DNA of 22,351 bases from Lachnospiraceae bacterium UBA938 (GCA_002293475.1 DBDG01000018.1:1-22351); one strand, 5' to 3'; counted from the first letter of the stretch, positions 8,517 through 16,472 are shown. Made by a program: numbers and translations. The notes: generated from the letters alone by a model not told the origin.

Positions 8517-9206
8517 CTATTTAAGTAATTTACAATTCTGGTTTCTTTCGGTAATCAGCTGCTGAATCTCATGACACATATTTTTGATTTCGCTCGAATC
8601 TAAGCTGCCGGCAATAACGGCCAGTTCAGCCACTTTCGCAGTGATGTCCTGCTCGATCGCCGCAAGAAACGGGCTGCTAATCGGGTCGCTGTAACGCAAC
8701 GCTTCAGCCAGTTCTTTTACGGCTGTCTTGCCAGTGTGATCGGTGCATTTACTGATCAGGGCTTCCACATCGGCTTGCAGGGACTTTATGTAGAAGACTT
8801 TTGCCATGATTTTTTCATCTATGCGTTCAATTTCATTTTTACTGATGCCAGTACCAATCAGTCCGATCAGACAGCCAGCCAGAAGAACTGTATTAAAAAC
8901 AAGAGCAAGCGGGAAAGGAACCGATGGTACCGCCATCTCCAGCAGACCGGCTATGAGCTGCACGGTTGCGTAACGCCATGCAAGAGAAAGAAGCGGCCAC
9001 CCGTAGAACTTACTTTTCAGACCCTCATGCCCAAGGGCATAGAAACTGACACAGACGGTCAATAGAATCGCTAAAGTGGAAAATCCGTATCCTGTCCAAA
9101 ACAGTTTGCCCCTGACAAACGGAATCACGAAAGCGACCACATGAAATAAAGCTAGTATGATACATGCCGCCAGAAGCGATAATCGTTTATTTTTAGATAT
9201 ATTCAT
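8517..9206 (-). CDS. Unrecognised membrane protein with helical cytoplasmic tail, SPFH-TIR cassette
   Basis: A 229 aa protein of no family I recognise. Residues about 9-31, 38-58, 70-95 and 97-122 are hydrophobic and give four probable TM helices. The remaining 105 residues are helical, charged and free of Pro/Gly-rich breaks (from ISKNEIERIDEKI to the end), likely a cytoplasmic coiled-coil tail. A strong GGAGGAG precedes the ATG. It sits between the SPFH gene (gap 47 nt) and the TIR gene (gap 18 nt), all on the minus strand. The position suggests a membrane anchor joining the SPFH scaffold to the TIR protein, an inference from context only. Confidence 0.75.
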   Translation of the reverse strand: MNISKNKRLSLLAACIILALFHVVAFVIPFVRGKLFWTGYGFSTLAILLTVCVSFYALGHEGLKSKFYGWPLLSLAWRYATVQLIAGLLEMAVPSVPFPLALVFNTVLLAGCLIGLIGTGISKNEIERIDEKIMAKVFYIKSLQADVEALISKCTDHTGKTAVKELAEALRYSDPISSPFLAAIEQDITAKVAELAVIAGSLDSSEIKNMCHEIQQLITERNQNCKLLK

Positions 9207-9253
9207 AGTTGTCTCCTCCTGAACACTGTTACGCTAAGAATCGTCTTGCTGAT

Positions 9254-10384
9254 CTACAGGCTGCTCAGTATTCGCTTCTTTTCTTGTTCAAATTCCTCAC
9301 TGGTCAACATGCCGGCATCTTTCATCAGATTCAGTTTCTCTATTTTCTGCTTAAACAAGGCTATGTCATCAGAGCTGTTTCCGGAGTTTGGCGGCGGCAC
9401 GGCGGGATTTAGGGCATCAGTGGTAATTCCGGCGACCACGGCTCCCATGCCGCCGGCAACGCCGCCCATCATGCCCAGTCCGATCCCGGCGTTGGAAAAA
9501 TTCCCGACCCCCTCATTCTGAGCGATTTTTTCCGCTACGTCATAAGCACGTTCCGATTGATAATCATACCCTTCCTGCGCTCTTTTTTGTGCTAGGGCGG
9601 CTGATTCAATAACCATTCGCTGTGCGCTGGTCTGCTGGTCGATTATTCCGACTTGCTGCCGCAGCTGGGCATTTGCCACATCGGCATATTGGCGGATATG
9701 TATATCTTTAAAGGATTCATAAGCTTTATCGCCGTCGGGCTTAACGATAGTCGTAACAAAAAAACGCTCAAGTGCTATACCGTAATCGGCAAAGTCAGGG
9801 ATTAGCTGTTCATGCAGGGCATCTGAGAGTTTACCCATATGGGAATCAACTTCAAAAATACCGAACTCGTTATTCTGCATGATACGGGCAAGATAGGGTT
9901 TTATTCTGGCCATTAAGAACGCGCGGAACATCTGGGTAAGCCCTGCCTGGCTAAGCGATTTTTCGGTTCCGACGAGTTTGACTAACAGTTTCCGCGAATC
10001 ATCTGCCCGGAGCGACATTTCACCGGAGGCTCCGATTTTCAGCGGAAATTTATAAGTTGGCTCCATATATTGCACGTGGCTGTCCGTGCCCCATTTGATG
10101 GCCATTTGCTCGGTCTTATTGATGAAGTAGACTTCGCAATGGAAAGGGGTCTGATCGTTCGTCGGCTTATTCAGCCATTTTCTTATCAAAGGAATATTTT
10201 GCGTTTCCAGGGTATGGCGCCCCGGACCAAACAGGTCCAGTGCCTGTCCGTTCATAAAGAATATGGCTTCCTGAGATTCGTGAACCAACAGCTGGGTTCC
10301 CGTATTAAAATCCTCGACAGGAGATTTCCAGATAAAGGTGCTGTTGTCACCTTCGTAACTTACGATTTGAAATATGCCGGACAT
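9254..10384 (-). CDS. SPFH domain protein with C-terminal SHOCT domain (YdjI/virion-core-like)
   Basis: A 376 aa protein without a signal peptide. The first 230 residues match the SPFH family sometimes labelled virion core protein: MSGIFQIV start, GTQLLVHESQEAIFFMNGQ, then LFGPGRHTLETQNIPL. Next come a helical region rich in Ala/Gln/Arg (about 235-290), a Gly/Met-rich hydrophobic linker (293-325), and a C-terminal SHOCT motif (about 340-376, LMKDAGMLTSEEFEQEKKRI). SPFH proteins oligomerise at membranes as microdomain scaffolds; the SHOCT helix pair is an oligomerisation add-on. It is the first gene of the cassette, behind a near-consensus promoter at 10439-10467. AAGGAG lies only four nt from the ATG, an unusually tight spacing with no better start nearby. 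Confidence 0.9.
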   Translation of the reverse strand: MSGIFQIVSYEGDNSTFIWKSPVEDFNTGTQLLVHESQEAIFFMNGQALDLFGPGRHTLETQNIPLIRKWLNKPTNDQTPFHCEVYFINKTEQMAIKWGTDSHVQYMEPTYKFPLKIGASGEMSLRADDSRKLLVKLVGTEKSLSQAGLTQMFRAFLMARIKPYLARIMQNNEFGIFEVDSHMGKLSDALHEQLIPDFADYGIALERFFVTTIVKPDGDKAYESFKDIHIRQYADVANAQLRQQVGIIDQQTSAQRMVIESAALAQKRAQEGYDYQSERAYDVAEKIAQNEGVGNFSNAGIGLGMMGGVAGGMGAVVAGITTDALNPAVPPPNSGNSSDDIALFKQKIEKLNLMKDAGMLTSEEFEQEKKRILSSL

Positions 10385-10438
10385 ATGACTCCTTCCTGAC
10401 TGACCGTTTCATGGCACTTCTTGTTGGATAGTAAGTCT

Positions 10439-10467
10439 ATTATACATTGGTATAATTAACGTATCAA
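10439..10467 (-). promoter_or_regulatory. Sigma-A promoter of the SPFH-TM-TIR cassette
   Basis: On the minus strand TTGATA (10462-10467) and a perfect TATAAT (10439-10444) are separated by exactly 17 nt, 54 nt before the SPFH start codon. This is one of the best promoters in the window, so the cassette is probably well expressed. No clear operator dyad was seen within it. Confidence 0.75.
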
Positions 10468-10535
10468 TAATTAATTAATAAATATTCATATTGAACATTA
10501 ATATATCGATTGCAACTGTTAGAATATATTATTGA

Positions 10536-10574
10536 AAAGAGGGTTCCCTAATATAAAGTCGGAGAACCCTTTTT
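10536..10574 (-). terminator. Hairpin terminator downstream of hxlR
   Basis: The arms aaaagagggttc and gaacccttttt pair over about 11 bp (one G-U) around a 17 nt loop. On the minus strand the stem is followed by a short CTTTTC, so it most likely ends hxlR transcription before the SPFH promoter. On the plus strand the T-run is better, so it may work in both directions. Confidence 0.55.
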
Positions 10575-10626
10575 ATGCATAAAGAATGGCATCGAGATAT
10601 ATCCATGAACATATTTGAGGAACAGC

Positions 10627-11013
10627 TTATATTAGGTCTTGCCGAGAAAGATCTACAGTTACTGTGGTCATGGAGCAGTTCGCTTCGAGGCCGTATATTT
10701 CTAAGTAACCGGTCCCCCAGTCGTACATGGCGGACAGGATAGGATGGATGCTGCGCCCTAATTCAGTCAGGGAATATTCTACCTTCGGCGGCACTACGGG
10801 ATATACGGTGCGGATGATCAGGTTATCTTCTTCCAATTCCCGCAGCTGCTGGGTCAGCATTTTGGGGGTGGCCTGCGGGATGAGCTTATGAAGTTCTCCA
10901 AACCGCTTTGTGGCGTCAATCAAATGCCAGATAATGAGAGATTTATATTTGCCGCCAATTAGGTCAAGTGCGGCTCCCACAGGGCAACGGTATTCTGATA
11001 CACAGCAATTCAA
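10627..11013 (-). CDS. HxlR-family winged-helix transcriptional regulator
   Basis: A 128 aa protein with the HxlR (PF01638) signature: CPVGAALDLIGGKYKSLIIWHL, RFGELHKLIPQATPKMLTQQLRELEEDNLI, then the wing VVPPKVEYSLTELGRS. Three Cys near the N-terminus (C3, C4, C10) and one near the C-terminus are notable, because many HxlR relatives (YodB, HypR) sense thiol stress through N-terminal Cys. The start is TTG at 11013 with AAGGAGG about eight nt upstream; no ATG is in frame nearby. It is divergent from copA across 127 bp, so it probably controls the copper operon. The ligand could be Cu(I) or an electrophile; the sequence cannot decide. Confidence 0.9.
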   Translation of the reverse strand: MNCCVSEYRCPVGAALDLIGGKYKSLIIWHLIDATKRFGELHKLIPQATPKMLTQQLRELEEDNLIIRTVYPVVPPKVEYSLTELGRSIHPILSAMYDWGTGYLEIYGLEANCSMTTVTVDLSRQDLI

Positions 11014-11028
11014 TGGGAGTTCCTCCTT

Positions 11029-11068
11029 AGTATCTTTTGGGTACTATATTACAATAAAGTGCGTACTT
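11029..11068. promoter_or_regulatory. Candidate operator in the hxlR-copA gap
   Basis: An imperfect dyad AGTATC-tttt-GGGTACT lies at 11029-11045, and the element GTACT recurs at 11041-11045 and 11063-11067, 22 bp apart (two helical turns). The second copy abuts the copA -35. No CsoR or CopY (TACAnnTGTA) box was recognised. Assignment to HxlR binding is inference. Confidence 0.3.
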
Positions 11069-11094
11069 GATAAATAGTCCATATATGCTATGAT
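11067..11094 (+). promoter_or_regulatory. Sigma-A promoter of copA
   Basis: TTGATA (11067-11072) and TATGAT (11089-11094) are separated by 16 nt, 46 nt before the preferred ATG at 11141. It would drive copA, the HMA fusion gene and copZ. Confidence 0.6.
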
Positions 11095-11140
11095 AGTAGC
11101 ATGGCTTTAATTTGATGTCAAGAAAAACGGGGTGATTCAT

Positions 11141-13444
11141 ATGGAAAATCAGATCCTCAGTATCCGGGGAATGACTTGCGCGGCTTGCGCCGGGCGGATA
11201 GAGAAAACGGTGCGCAAGCTGGCCGGCATCAGTCAAGCGAATGTCAATCTTGCCAGCGAGAAACTGTTTGTGGAATACGATGGCGCGGCGTTGGATCTCG
11301 ATGTCATAAAGCAGGCTGTTACGAAGATCGGTTATGAGGTGGTCGAAAAGCCGGCGGAAAGCACCAACAAAACAGAGGCTGCCGATGAAGACAGGACCCA
11401 GAAGCAGAAGGAGATAAAAACGCTGCGGAGGAAATTCATTGTGGCTGTCGTGTTTGCCGTTCCGCTCCTTTACCTAGCGATGGTTCCGATGATTAAAGTC
11501 GTGTCACTCCCCTTTGCGAGAGAGCTTGACCACTATATGATGAGCTATCCGCTTATATATGCGATCATGCAATTCCTGTTGACCGTACCGGTCATCGGTG
11601 TGGGATATAAGTTTTACACGGTGGGGTTCAAGGCACTGATAAGCAGAAGCCCGAATATGGATTCGCTTATCGCCGTGGGAACATCGGCGGCCGTGCTTTA
11701 CAGCGCGTATAACACTTGGCAGATTGCAAACGGCGATGTCGCGGCGGTGGAAGCTCTGTATTATGAAACGGCGGGCGTGATTATCGCGCTGATACTGCTT
11801 GGCAAGATGCTCGAATCGGTTTCAAAAGGGAGAACCAGCGAAGCGATCAAGAAGCTGATGGGGCTTGCCCCGAAAACGGCAGTCATCGTGCAGGACGGCA
11901 TTGAAAAAGAAATACCCATCGACGAGGTGGAAATCGGAGACGTCATCGTGGTCAAGCCGGGCGCGAAGATCCCGGTGGACGGAACGGTGGTGGAAGGGCA
12001 TACCGCAATCGACGAATCCATGCTGACCGGCGAAAGCATGCCGGTGGATAAGAATAAGGGAGACATGGTATATGCGGCCACCATCAACACAACGGGCGTG
12101 ATGCAGTTCAAGGCGGATAAAATCGGCGCGGACACGGCATTGGCGCAGATTATCAAGCTTGTGGAGGACGCTCAGGGCAGTAAAGCGCCTATTGCGGCGA
12201 TGGCGGATAAGGTGTCGGGTGTATTTGTTCCGGTGGTGTGTGTGATTGCGGTACTCGCGGGCGTCGCATGGTTCATCGGAACAGGCGACATAGAATTTTC
12301 TTTGAAAATATTCATCACGGTGCTGGTGATCGCCTGCCCTTGCGCTTTGGGCTTGGCGACGCCGACCGCTATCATGGTGGGTACGGGGAAAGGCGCGGAA
12401 AACGGCATCCTGATTAAGGGCGGAGAGGCTTTGGAAACGACGCACAAAATCCAGACGATGGTGTTTGACAAGACGGGGACGATTACCGAAGGTAAGCCGA
12501 CCGTCACCGATGTGCTGACAACGGATGACATGTCCCCAGATCATCTCCTTAAGCTGACGGCTTCCGCTGAAAAAGGCTCGGAACATCCGCTCGGTCAGGC
12601 GATTGTGGCCGGGGCGCAGAGTAAAGGTCTTGAACTTGTAAAGGCAGATAGTTTTCATTCCATCACAGGACGCGGCATCGAAGCGGTGATAAGCGGCCAA
12701 AGTATTCTGGCCGGCAACCGCCAGCTGATGGATGAGCGCAGCATCTCACTGGCGGCCTTGGAAGCCGATTCCGACAGGCTGGCAGGCGAGGGCAAAACCC
12801 CGATGTATGTCGCCGTTGACGGCAAGCTGGCGGGTATTGTGGCAGTGGCCGATGTGGTGAAAGCGTCCAGTAAAGCAGCCATTGAGAGCCTGCACAAAAT
12901 GGGCGTTGAGGTGGCGATGATTACCGGCGATAACCGCAAAACGGCTGATGCCATCGCCAGGCAAGTGGGGATCGACCGGGTGCTGGCGGAGGTGCTGCCG
13001 CAGGATAAATCGAACGAGGTCAAGAAGCTGCAGGCCGAAGGCAAAAAGGTCGCTATGGTAGGCGACGGCATCAACGACGCCCCCGCATTGGTGCAAGCCG
13101 ACGTCGGCATCGCGATCGGCTCCGGCACCGACGTGGCAATGGAGAGCGCCGACATCGTCCTCATGCGTTCCGACCTAATGGATGTATCCACAGCCGTCCA
13201 TTTAAGCAAACAGACCATCCGGAACATCAAACAGAACCTGTTCTGGGCGTTTGGATATAACACGGTCGGCATCCCGGTCGCGGCGGGCATCCTCTACTTG
13301 TTCGGCGGCCCCTTGATGAATCCGATGTTCGCGGCGGCGGCCATGAGCCTGAGTTCGGTTTCCGTCCTGACAAACGCGCTCCGCTTGAAAAGGTTTAAGC
13401 CGATACACGGGGAAAGGATAGACCACCATGGCGTCAATAATTAG
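11141..13444 (+). CDS. copA: Cu(I)-exporting P1B-type ATPase
   Basis: A 767 aa heavy-metal P-type ATPase. One N-terminal HMA domain carries GMTCAAC (C13, C16). The membrane CPC motif is C399-P400-C401 in ACPCALGLATP. The phosphorylation motif DKTGTITEGKP has D443, the ATP-binding domain has the SEHPLG His motif, and the hinge is VGDGINDAPAL (about 640-650). The final TM helices contain YN and MSLSSVSV, the signature that marks P1B-1 Cu(I) pumps. The ATG at 11141 is preferred because GGGGTG lies eight nt upstream; an in-frame GTG at 11132 overlaps that site. It overlaps the next gene by 17 nt, so translation is probably coupled. Function is ATP-driven export of cytosolic Cu(I) delivered by CopZ. 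Confidence 0.96.
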   Translation: MENQILSIRGMTCAACAGRIEKTVRKLAGISQANVNLASEKLFVEYDGAALDLDVIKQAVTKIGYEVVEKPAESTNKTEAADEDRTQKQKEIKTLRRKFIVAVVFAVPLLYLAMVPMIKVVSLPFARELDHYMMSYPLIYAIMQFLLTVPVIGVGYKFYTVGFKALISRSPNMDSLIAVGTSAAVLYSAYNTWQIANGDVAAVEALYYETAGVIIALILLGKMLESVSKGRTSEAIKKLMGLAPKTAVIVQDGIEKEIPIDEVEIGDVIVVKPGAKIPVDGTVVEGHTAIDESMLTGESMPVDKNKGDMVYAATINTTGVMQFKADKIGADTALAQIIKLVEDAQGSKAPIAAMADKVSGVFVPVVCVIAVLAGVAWFIGTGDIEFSLKIFITVLVIACPCALGLATPTAIMVGTGKGAENGILIKGGEALETTHKIQTMVFDKTGTITEGKPTVTDVLTTDDMSPDHLLKLTASAEKGSEHPLGQAIVAGAQSKGLELVKADSFHSITGRGIEAVISGQSILAGNRQLMDERSISLAALEADSDRLAGEGKTPMYVAVDGKLAGIVAVADVVKASSKAAIESLHKMGVEVAMITGDNRKTADAIARQVGIDRVLAEVLPQDKSNEVKKLQAEGKKVAMVGDGINDAPALVQADVGIAIGSGTDVAMESADIVLMRSDLMDVSTAVHLSKQTIRNIKQNLFWAFGYNTVGIPVAAGILYLFGGPLMNPMFAAAAMSLSSVSVLTNALRLKRFKPIHGERIDHHGVNN

Positions 13445-14828
13445 AACAAGTAAATTGAAGATTGATGGGATGAGCTGTCTCAATTGCCAGCATAAAATCG
13501 AAAAAAAACTGCGGAAAACAGCCGGTGTACGGAAGGTCAAGGTCAGCTACAGCGCCGGAACCGCAACCATAAATTATGACGAGGACATCACTTCGCTAGA
13601 GAATCTAATCGCTGTTGTGGAAAAGCTGGGCTATCAGGTGCCGACCGGCACTAAGCGCCGGGAGCCTGATGCCGGCAAGACCATCAGTTTGCTTATTACC
13701 ATTGCGGCGTTGTATATATTGCTTGAACAGTTCGGGTTATTGAACCTATTGGCTCCCGCTCAGTTAGCCGATGCGCGGATGGGCTACGGGATGATGTTCG
13801 TCATCGGTCTGGTTACATCGGTTCACTGTGTCGCCATGTGCGGCGGCATCAACCTGTCGCAGTGCATACCCCGGGGTGAGAATATTGAAAGAAACGCGTT
13901 TTCAAATGCTGATCTTGAGAGCGGCAGAGCCGCAGATGGGTATAAGGTTGAAAGCAAAGCGTTTGCTCCGGCGTTTTTATATAACCTTGGACGGGTAGTA
14001 TCCTATACGGCTGTCGGCTTTATCGTTGGCGCCCTCGGCGCGGTAATTACTTTTACGAACACGATGCAGGGTGTATTAAAGCTATTGGCGGGAGTGTTCA
14101 TGGTCATTATGGGCGTCAACATGCTGGGGATCTTTCCGTGGCTCCGCCGGCTGAATCCAAGGATGCCGAGCATCTTTGCCCGGAAAATCAACAATGAAAA
14201 AAGGCAGCGCAAAAGTGCCCTGATTGTCGGACTGTTAAACGGACTGATGCCCTGCGGCCCCTTGCAGGCCATGCAGATTTATGCCCTGTCGACAGGAAAC
14301 CCTTTTGCGGGTGCACTGTCCATGTTCCTGTTTAGCCTTGGCACCGTGCCGCTGATGTTTGGGCTGGGGGCGTTCATCACAGCAATGGGGAAGAGGTTCG
14401 CCGGGAAGGTCATGATGGTCGGAGCAGTGCTGGTTTGTGTGCTTGGGCTGTCGATGTTCACGCAAGGCTTTCGTCTGACAGGCTTGGCGATACCGTCCCA
14501 ATCCCCCGTTCCTGCCGCAGACGCACCGGAGGACGGTGCTGACAGCAATATCGTGGATGGCGTTCAAATCATTAACAGTACCCTCGGCCGCAATAAATAC
14601 CCGGACATCACTGTTGTGGACCAAATACCGGTAAAATGGGTGATCGACGCGCCGGAGGGCAGTATTAATGGCTGCAATGGCCGACTTTTTATCAGTGAGT
14701 ACGGGATTGAGCACACCTTTACGGAGGGCGAAAATGTCATTGAGTTTACCCCGACAGACACAGGCACATTCCCATATAGCTGCTGGATGGGCATGATCCG
14801 GGCAAGCATAACCGTAACCGATACGTAA
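13428..14828 (+). CDS. Fusion of HMA domain, DsbD_2/TauE-like membrane domain and cupredoxin-like domain
   Basis: A 466 aa protein with three parts. Residues 6-70 are an HMA metal-binding domain with GMSCLNC (C17, C20). The middle (about 85-350) is a six-TM DsbD_2-type domain (PF13386, often labelled sulfite exporter TauE/SafE) with SVHCVAMCGGI and GLMPCGPLQAMQ, giving paired membrane Cys. The end (about 375-466) is a cupredoxin-like domain, plausibly extracytoplasmic, with possible metal ligands C416, H429, C452 and M454/M456 in YSCWMGM. AAGGA precedes the ATG, which lies inside the 3' end of copA. The layout suggests passing copper or electrons across the membrane beside CopA, but the reaction is not known. 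Copper-operon context is strong. Confidence 0.85.
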   Translation: MASIIRTSKLKIDGMSCLNCQHKIEKKLRKTAGVRKVKVSYSAGTATINYDEDITSLENLIAVVEKLGYQVPTGTKRREPDAGKTISLLITIAALYILLEQFGLLNLLAPAQLADARMGYGMMFVIGLVTSVHCVAMCGGINLSQCIPRGENIERNAFSNADLESGRAADGYKVESKAFAPAFLYNLGRVVSYTAVGFIVGALGAVITFTNTMQGVLKLLAGVFMVIMGVNMLGIFPWLRRLNPRMPSIFARKINNEKRQRKSALIVGLLNGLMPCGPLQAMQIYALSTGNPFAGALSMFLFSLGTVPLMFGLGAFITAMGKRFAGKVMMVGAVLVCVLGLSMFTQGFRLTGLAIPSQSPVPAADAPEDGADSNIVDGVQIINSTLGRNKYPDITVVDQIPVKWVIDAPEGSINGCNGRLFISEYGIEHTFTEGENVIEFTPTDTGTFPYSCWMGMIRASITVTDT

Positions 14829-14848
14829 TAGAAGAGAGGAGAAACCCA

Positions 14849-15058
14849 ATGGAGAAAACGACCCTGAAAGTGGACGGCATGTCCTGTGAGCATTGCGTAA
14901 AAGCCGTAACCGGCGCTGTAAACGCATTGCCTGGTGTGACAAATGTAGCGGTGGATTTGACGGCGAAGACCGTAACGGTGGAATATGACCCCGGCAATAC
15001 GGCTCTTGACAACATCAAAGCCGAGATTGAGGAACAAGGCTACGACGTCATTGCGTGA
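14849..15058 (+). CDS. copZ: Copper chaperone CopZ (HMA protein)
   Basis: A stand-alone 69 aa HMA domain: KVDGMSCEHCVKAV with Cu(I) ligands C13 and C16, and a beta-alpha-beta-beta-alpha-beta pattern ending EQGYDVIA. It shuttles cytosolic Cu(I) to the HMA domain of CopA. GAGGAG lies seven nt upstream of the ATG, and the gap from the preceding gene is 20 nt, so it is the last gene of the copper operon. It converges with araR (gap 72 nt), where I see no clear hairpin terminator. Confidence 0.93.
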   Translation: MEKTTLKVDGMSCEHCVKAVTGAVNALPGVTNVAVDLTAKTVTVEYDPGNTALDNIKAEIEEQGYDVIA

Positions 15059-15130
15059 CTAATTGCGAACACCAAGCATATATCCTGTTGAAGTAATTGC
15101 CGTCAAACAGAATGGAATGAAGCGTCTCCC

Positions 15131-16216
15131 TTAACAAGAGGACACCATGATGTTGCGCACCGAGTTTTTTCCCACCACCCGCCAGGGAAGAAGGGAGGAT
15201 TCTTCGGGGATGTCATGGATCAGGTTAAAAAGTTTTTCGGCCGCTTGGATGCCGATCTGTTTTTTTTGCTGCGAGCAGGAGGAGAGTTTCGGGACTGCCA
15301 GCTCGCTGTAGGTGCTGTTGTCAAAGCTCATCATGGAAATATCATCCGGCACCTGTATGCCGCTGTCTCGAAACAGACCTAGGAGCTGGATGGCGATTTC
15401 ATCGTTATAGCATAAGACGGCGGTACAGCCCTGTGTCACTTGGAGGCCGAGCACGGTAATTAGTTCTTTGCTCTCGGTGGTGTACCAAAGCACATTGTCG
15501 TCCACGACAGGCAGGCTGTTAGCCCTCATGGCCTGGGTATAACCGGCATAGCGCAGATGGCCTTGCATGTCGTCGCTTTTGAAGATGCCGGCGATCTTTT
15601 GGTGGCCGTTGGCAATCAAATATTCGGTGGCGATCTCACCGCCTTTTTTGTCGTCAGCCATGACGCGGACTGCCGCAGTCAGTTCCGGGTATCCGCTATG
15701 AATAAACACTAGGGGAATGTTCCGTCTTTCCAGTTCATTGTACAGGTCGATGTTCGGGTTCGGCAATGCGGTTTTGGTGCCCTCGATGATGATGCCGGCC
15801 AGTGGCTGGTTCAAGACCTCCATTAAGATACGCCGCTCGTTGTCCACGCGGTTCTGTGTGGCAAAAATCATGGTAAGGTAATGGTTTTCCATCACTACCT
15901 TTTCGATGGACCGCAGGATGTCCGGGAAAATATATTCACTGATATAGGTCGTAATAACAGCAACCGTCTTGCGTCCTGTTTCACCGGCGGTCACGGCTGT
16001 CCGGTCTTTTACCACCGAGCCGCTGCCGCGGAGCTTTTCGATATAGCCTTCGTTCTTAAGCAAGGCTAAGGCTTGACGCACGGTCTGGCGGCTGACATGA
16101 TATTCTTTGGTAAAGGCTTCTTCGGTGGGCAGTTTGCTGCCTGCCGGGTGTTTGCCGGCGGCGATTTCTTCCCTGATCTTATTTGCCAAGTTGAGATACT
16201 TGAATTCTGAATGCAA
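15131..16216 (-). CDS. araR: AraR: GntR-type HTH / LacI-type sensor repressor of arabinose genes
   Basis: A 361 aa hybrid regulator. Residues 1-70 form a GntR winged helix (YLNLANKIREEI, GSKLPTEEAFTKEYHVSRQTVRQALALLKNEGYI). Residues about 80-361 form a periplasmic-binding-protein fold of the LacI/GalR type (VAVITTYISEYIFPDILRSI, GIIIEGTK, ELERRNIPLVFIHSGY, CYNDEIAIQ, DDISMMSFDN). This is the architecture of Bacillus AraR, which releases DNA when L-arabinose binds. GGAGGAAAG seven nt upstream supports the ATG at 16216. It is divergent from araA across a 294 bp gap holding candidate AraR boxes, so it probably represses the araA operon and perhaps itself. Confidence 0.92.
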   Translation of the reverse strand: MHSEFKYLNLANKIREEIAAGKHPAGSKLPTEEAFTKEYHVSRQTVRQALALLKNEGYIEKLRGSGSVVKDRTAVTAGETGRKTVAVITTYISEYIFPDILRSIEKVVMENHYLTMIFATQNRVDNERRILMEVLNQPLAGIIIEGTKTALPNPNIDLYNELERRNIPLVFIHSGYPELTAAVRVMADDKKGGEIATEYLIANGHQKIAGIFKSDDMQGHLRYAGYTQAMRANSLPVVDDNVLWYTTESKELITVLGLQVTQGCTAVLCYNDEIAIQLLGLFRDSGIQVPDDISMMSFDNSTYSELAVPKLSSCSQQKKQIGIQAAEKLFNLIHDIPEESSLLPWRVVGKNSVRNIMVSSC

Positions 16217-16297
16217 AATCTTTCCTCCATGCTTTGGTCGAAGAATCTGTTTGCCTATCTCTGGTTCATTATTGCGTGGTTATATTTACGCTGTGGC

Positions 16298-16385
16298 AAG
16301 TTGTATGTAATATAGCATGCAGATTTGATAAAGTCAATACAAATTACGGAATATATTAATAAAATAATAAAGAATAAGTACAAAT
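16298..16385. promoter_or_regulatory. Candidate upstream AraR-like boxes
   Basis: Three motifs resemble half or full versions of the Bacillus AraR operator (ATTTGTACGTACAAAT type): AAGTTGTATGTAAT at 16298-16311, AATACAAAT at 16336-16344 and AAGTACAAAT at 16376-16385. They are about 40 bp apart between the divergent araR and araA starts, which suits cooperative, looping repression. The rest of this 294 bp gap is AT-rich with no gene. Confidence 0.45.
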
Positions 16386-16419
16386 CAAGGATAATTATAT
16401 GTAATGTGCTTTAATACTC

Positions 16420-16448
16420 TTGATTTAATATACCGCCTATGCTATATT
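16420..16448 (+). promoter_or_regulatory. Sigma-A promoter of araA operon
   Basis: TTGATT (16420-16425) and TATATT (16443-16448) are separated by 17 nt, 62 nt before the araA ATG. An AraR-like box begins just downstream of the -10, as expected for a repressed promoter. Confidence 0.65.
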
Positions 16449-16457
16449 TATAAAAGA

Positions 16458-16472
16458 TGTAAGTACAACTTT
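16458..16472. promoter_or_regulatory. Candidate AraR box at the araA transcription start
   Basis: TGTAAGTACAACTT lies 10-24 nt after the -10 box, overlapping the expected transcription start. It shares the GTACAA core with the boxes upstream. Binding here would block the polymerase. Identified by eye only. Confidence 0.45.

Noticed and set aside
11132..11140. GTG start for CopA three codons upstream
   Set aside because: It overlaps the GGGGTG ribosome binding site that is properly spaced for the ATG at 11141.
11822..12700. A 292-codon minus-strand ORF opposite copA
   Set aside because: Composition (His/Arg-rich) is typical of a shadow of a GC-rich coding frame; copA motifs span the same DNA on the other strand.
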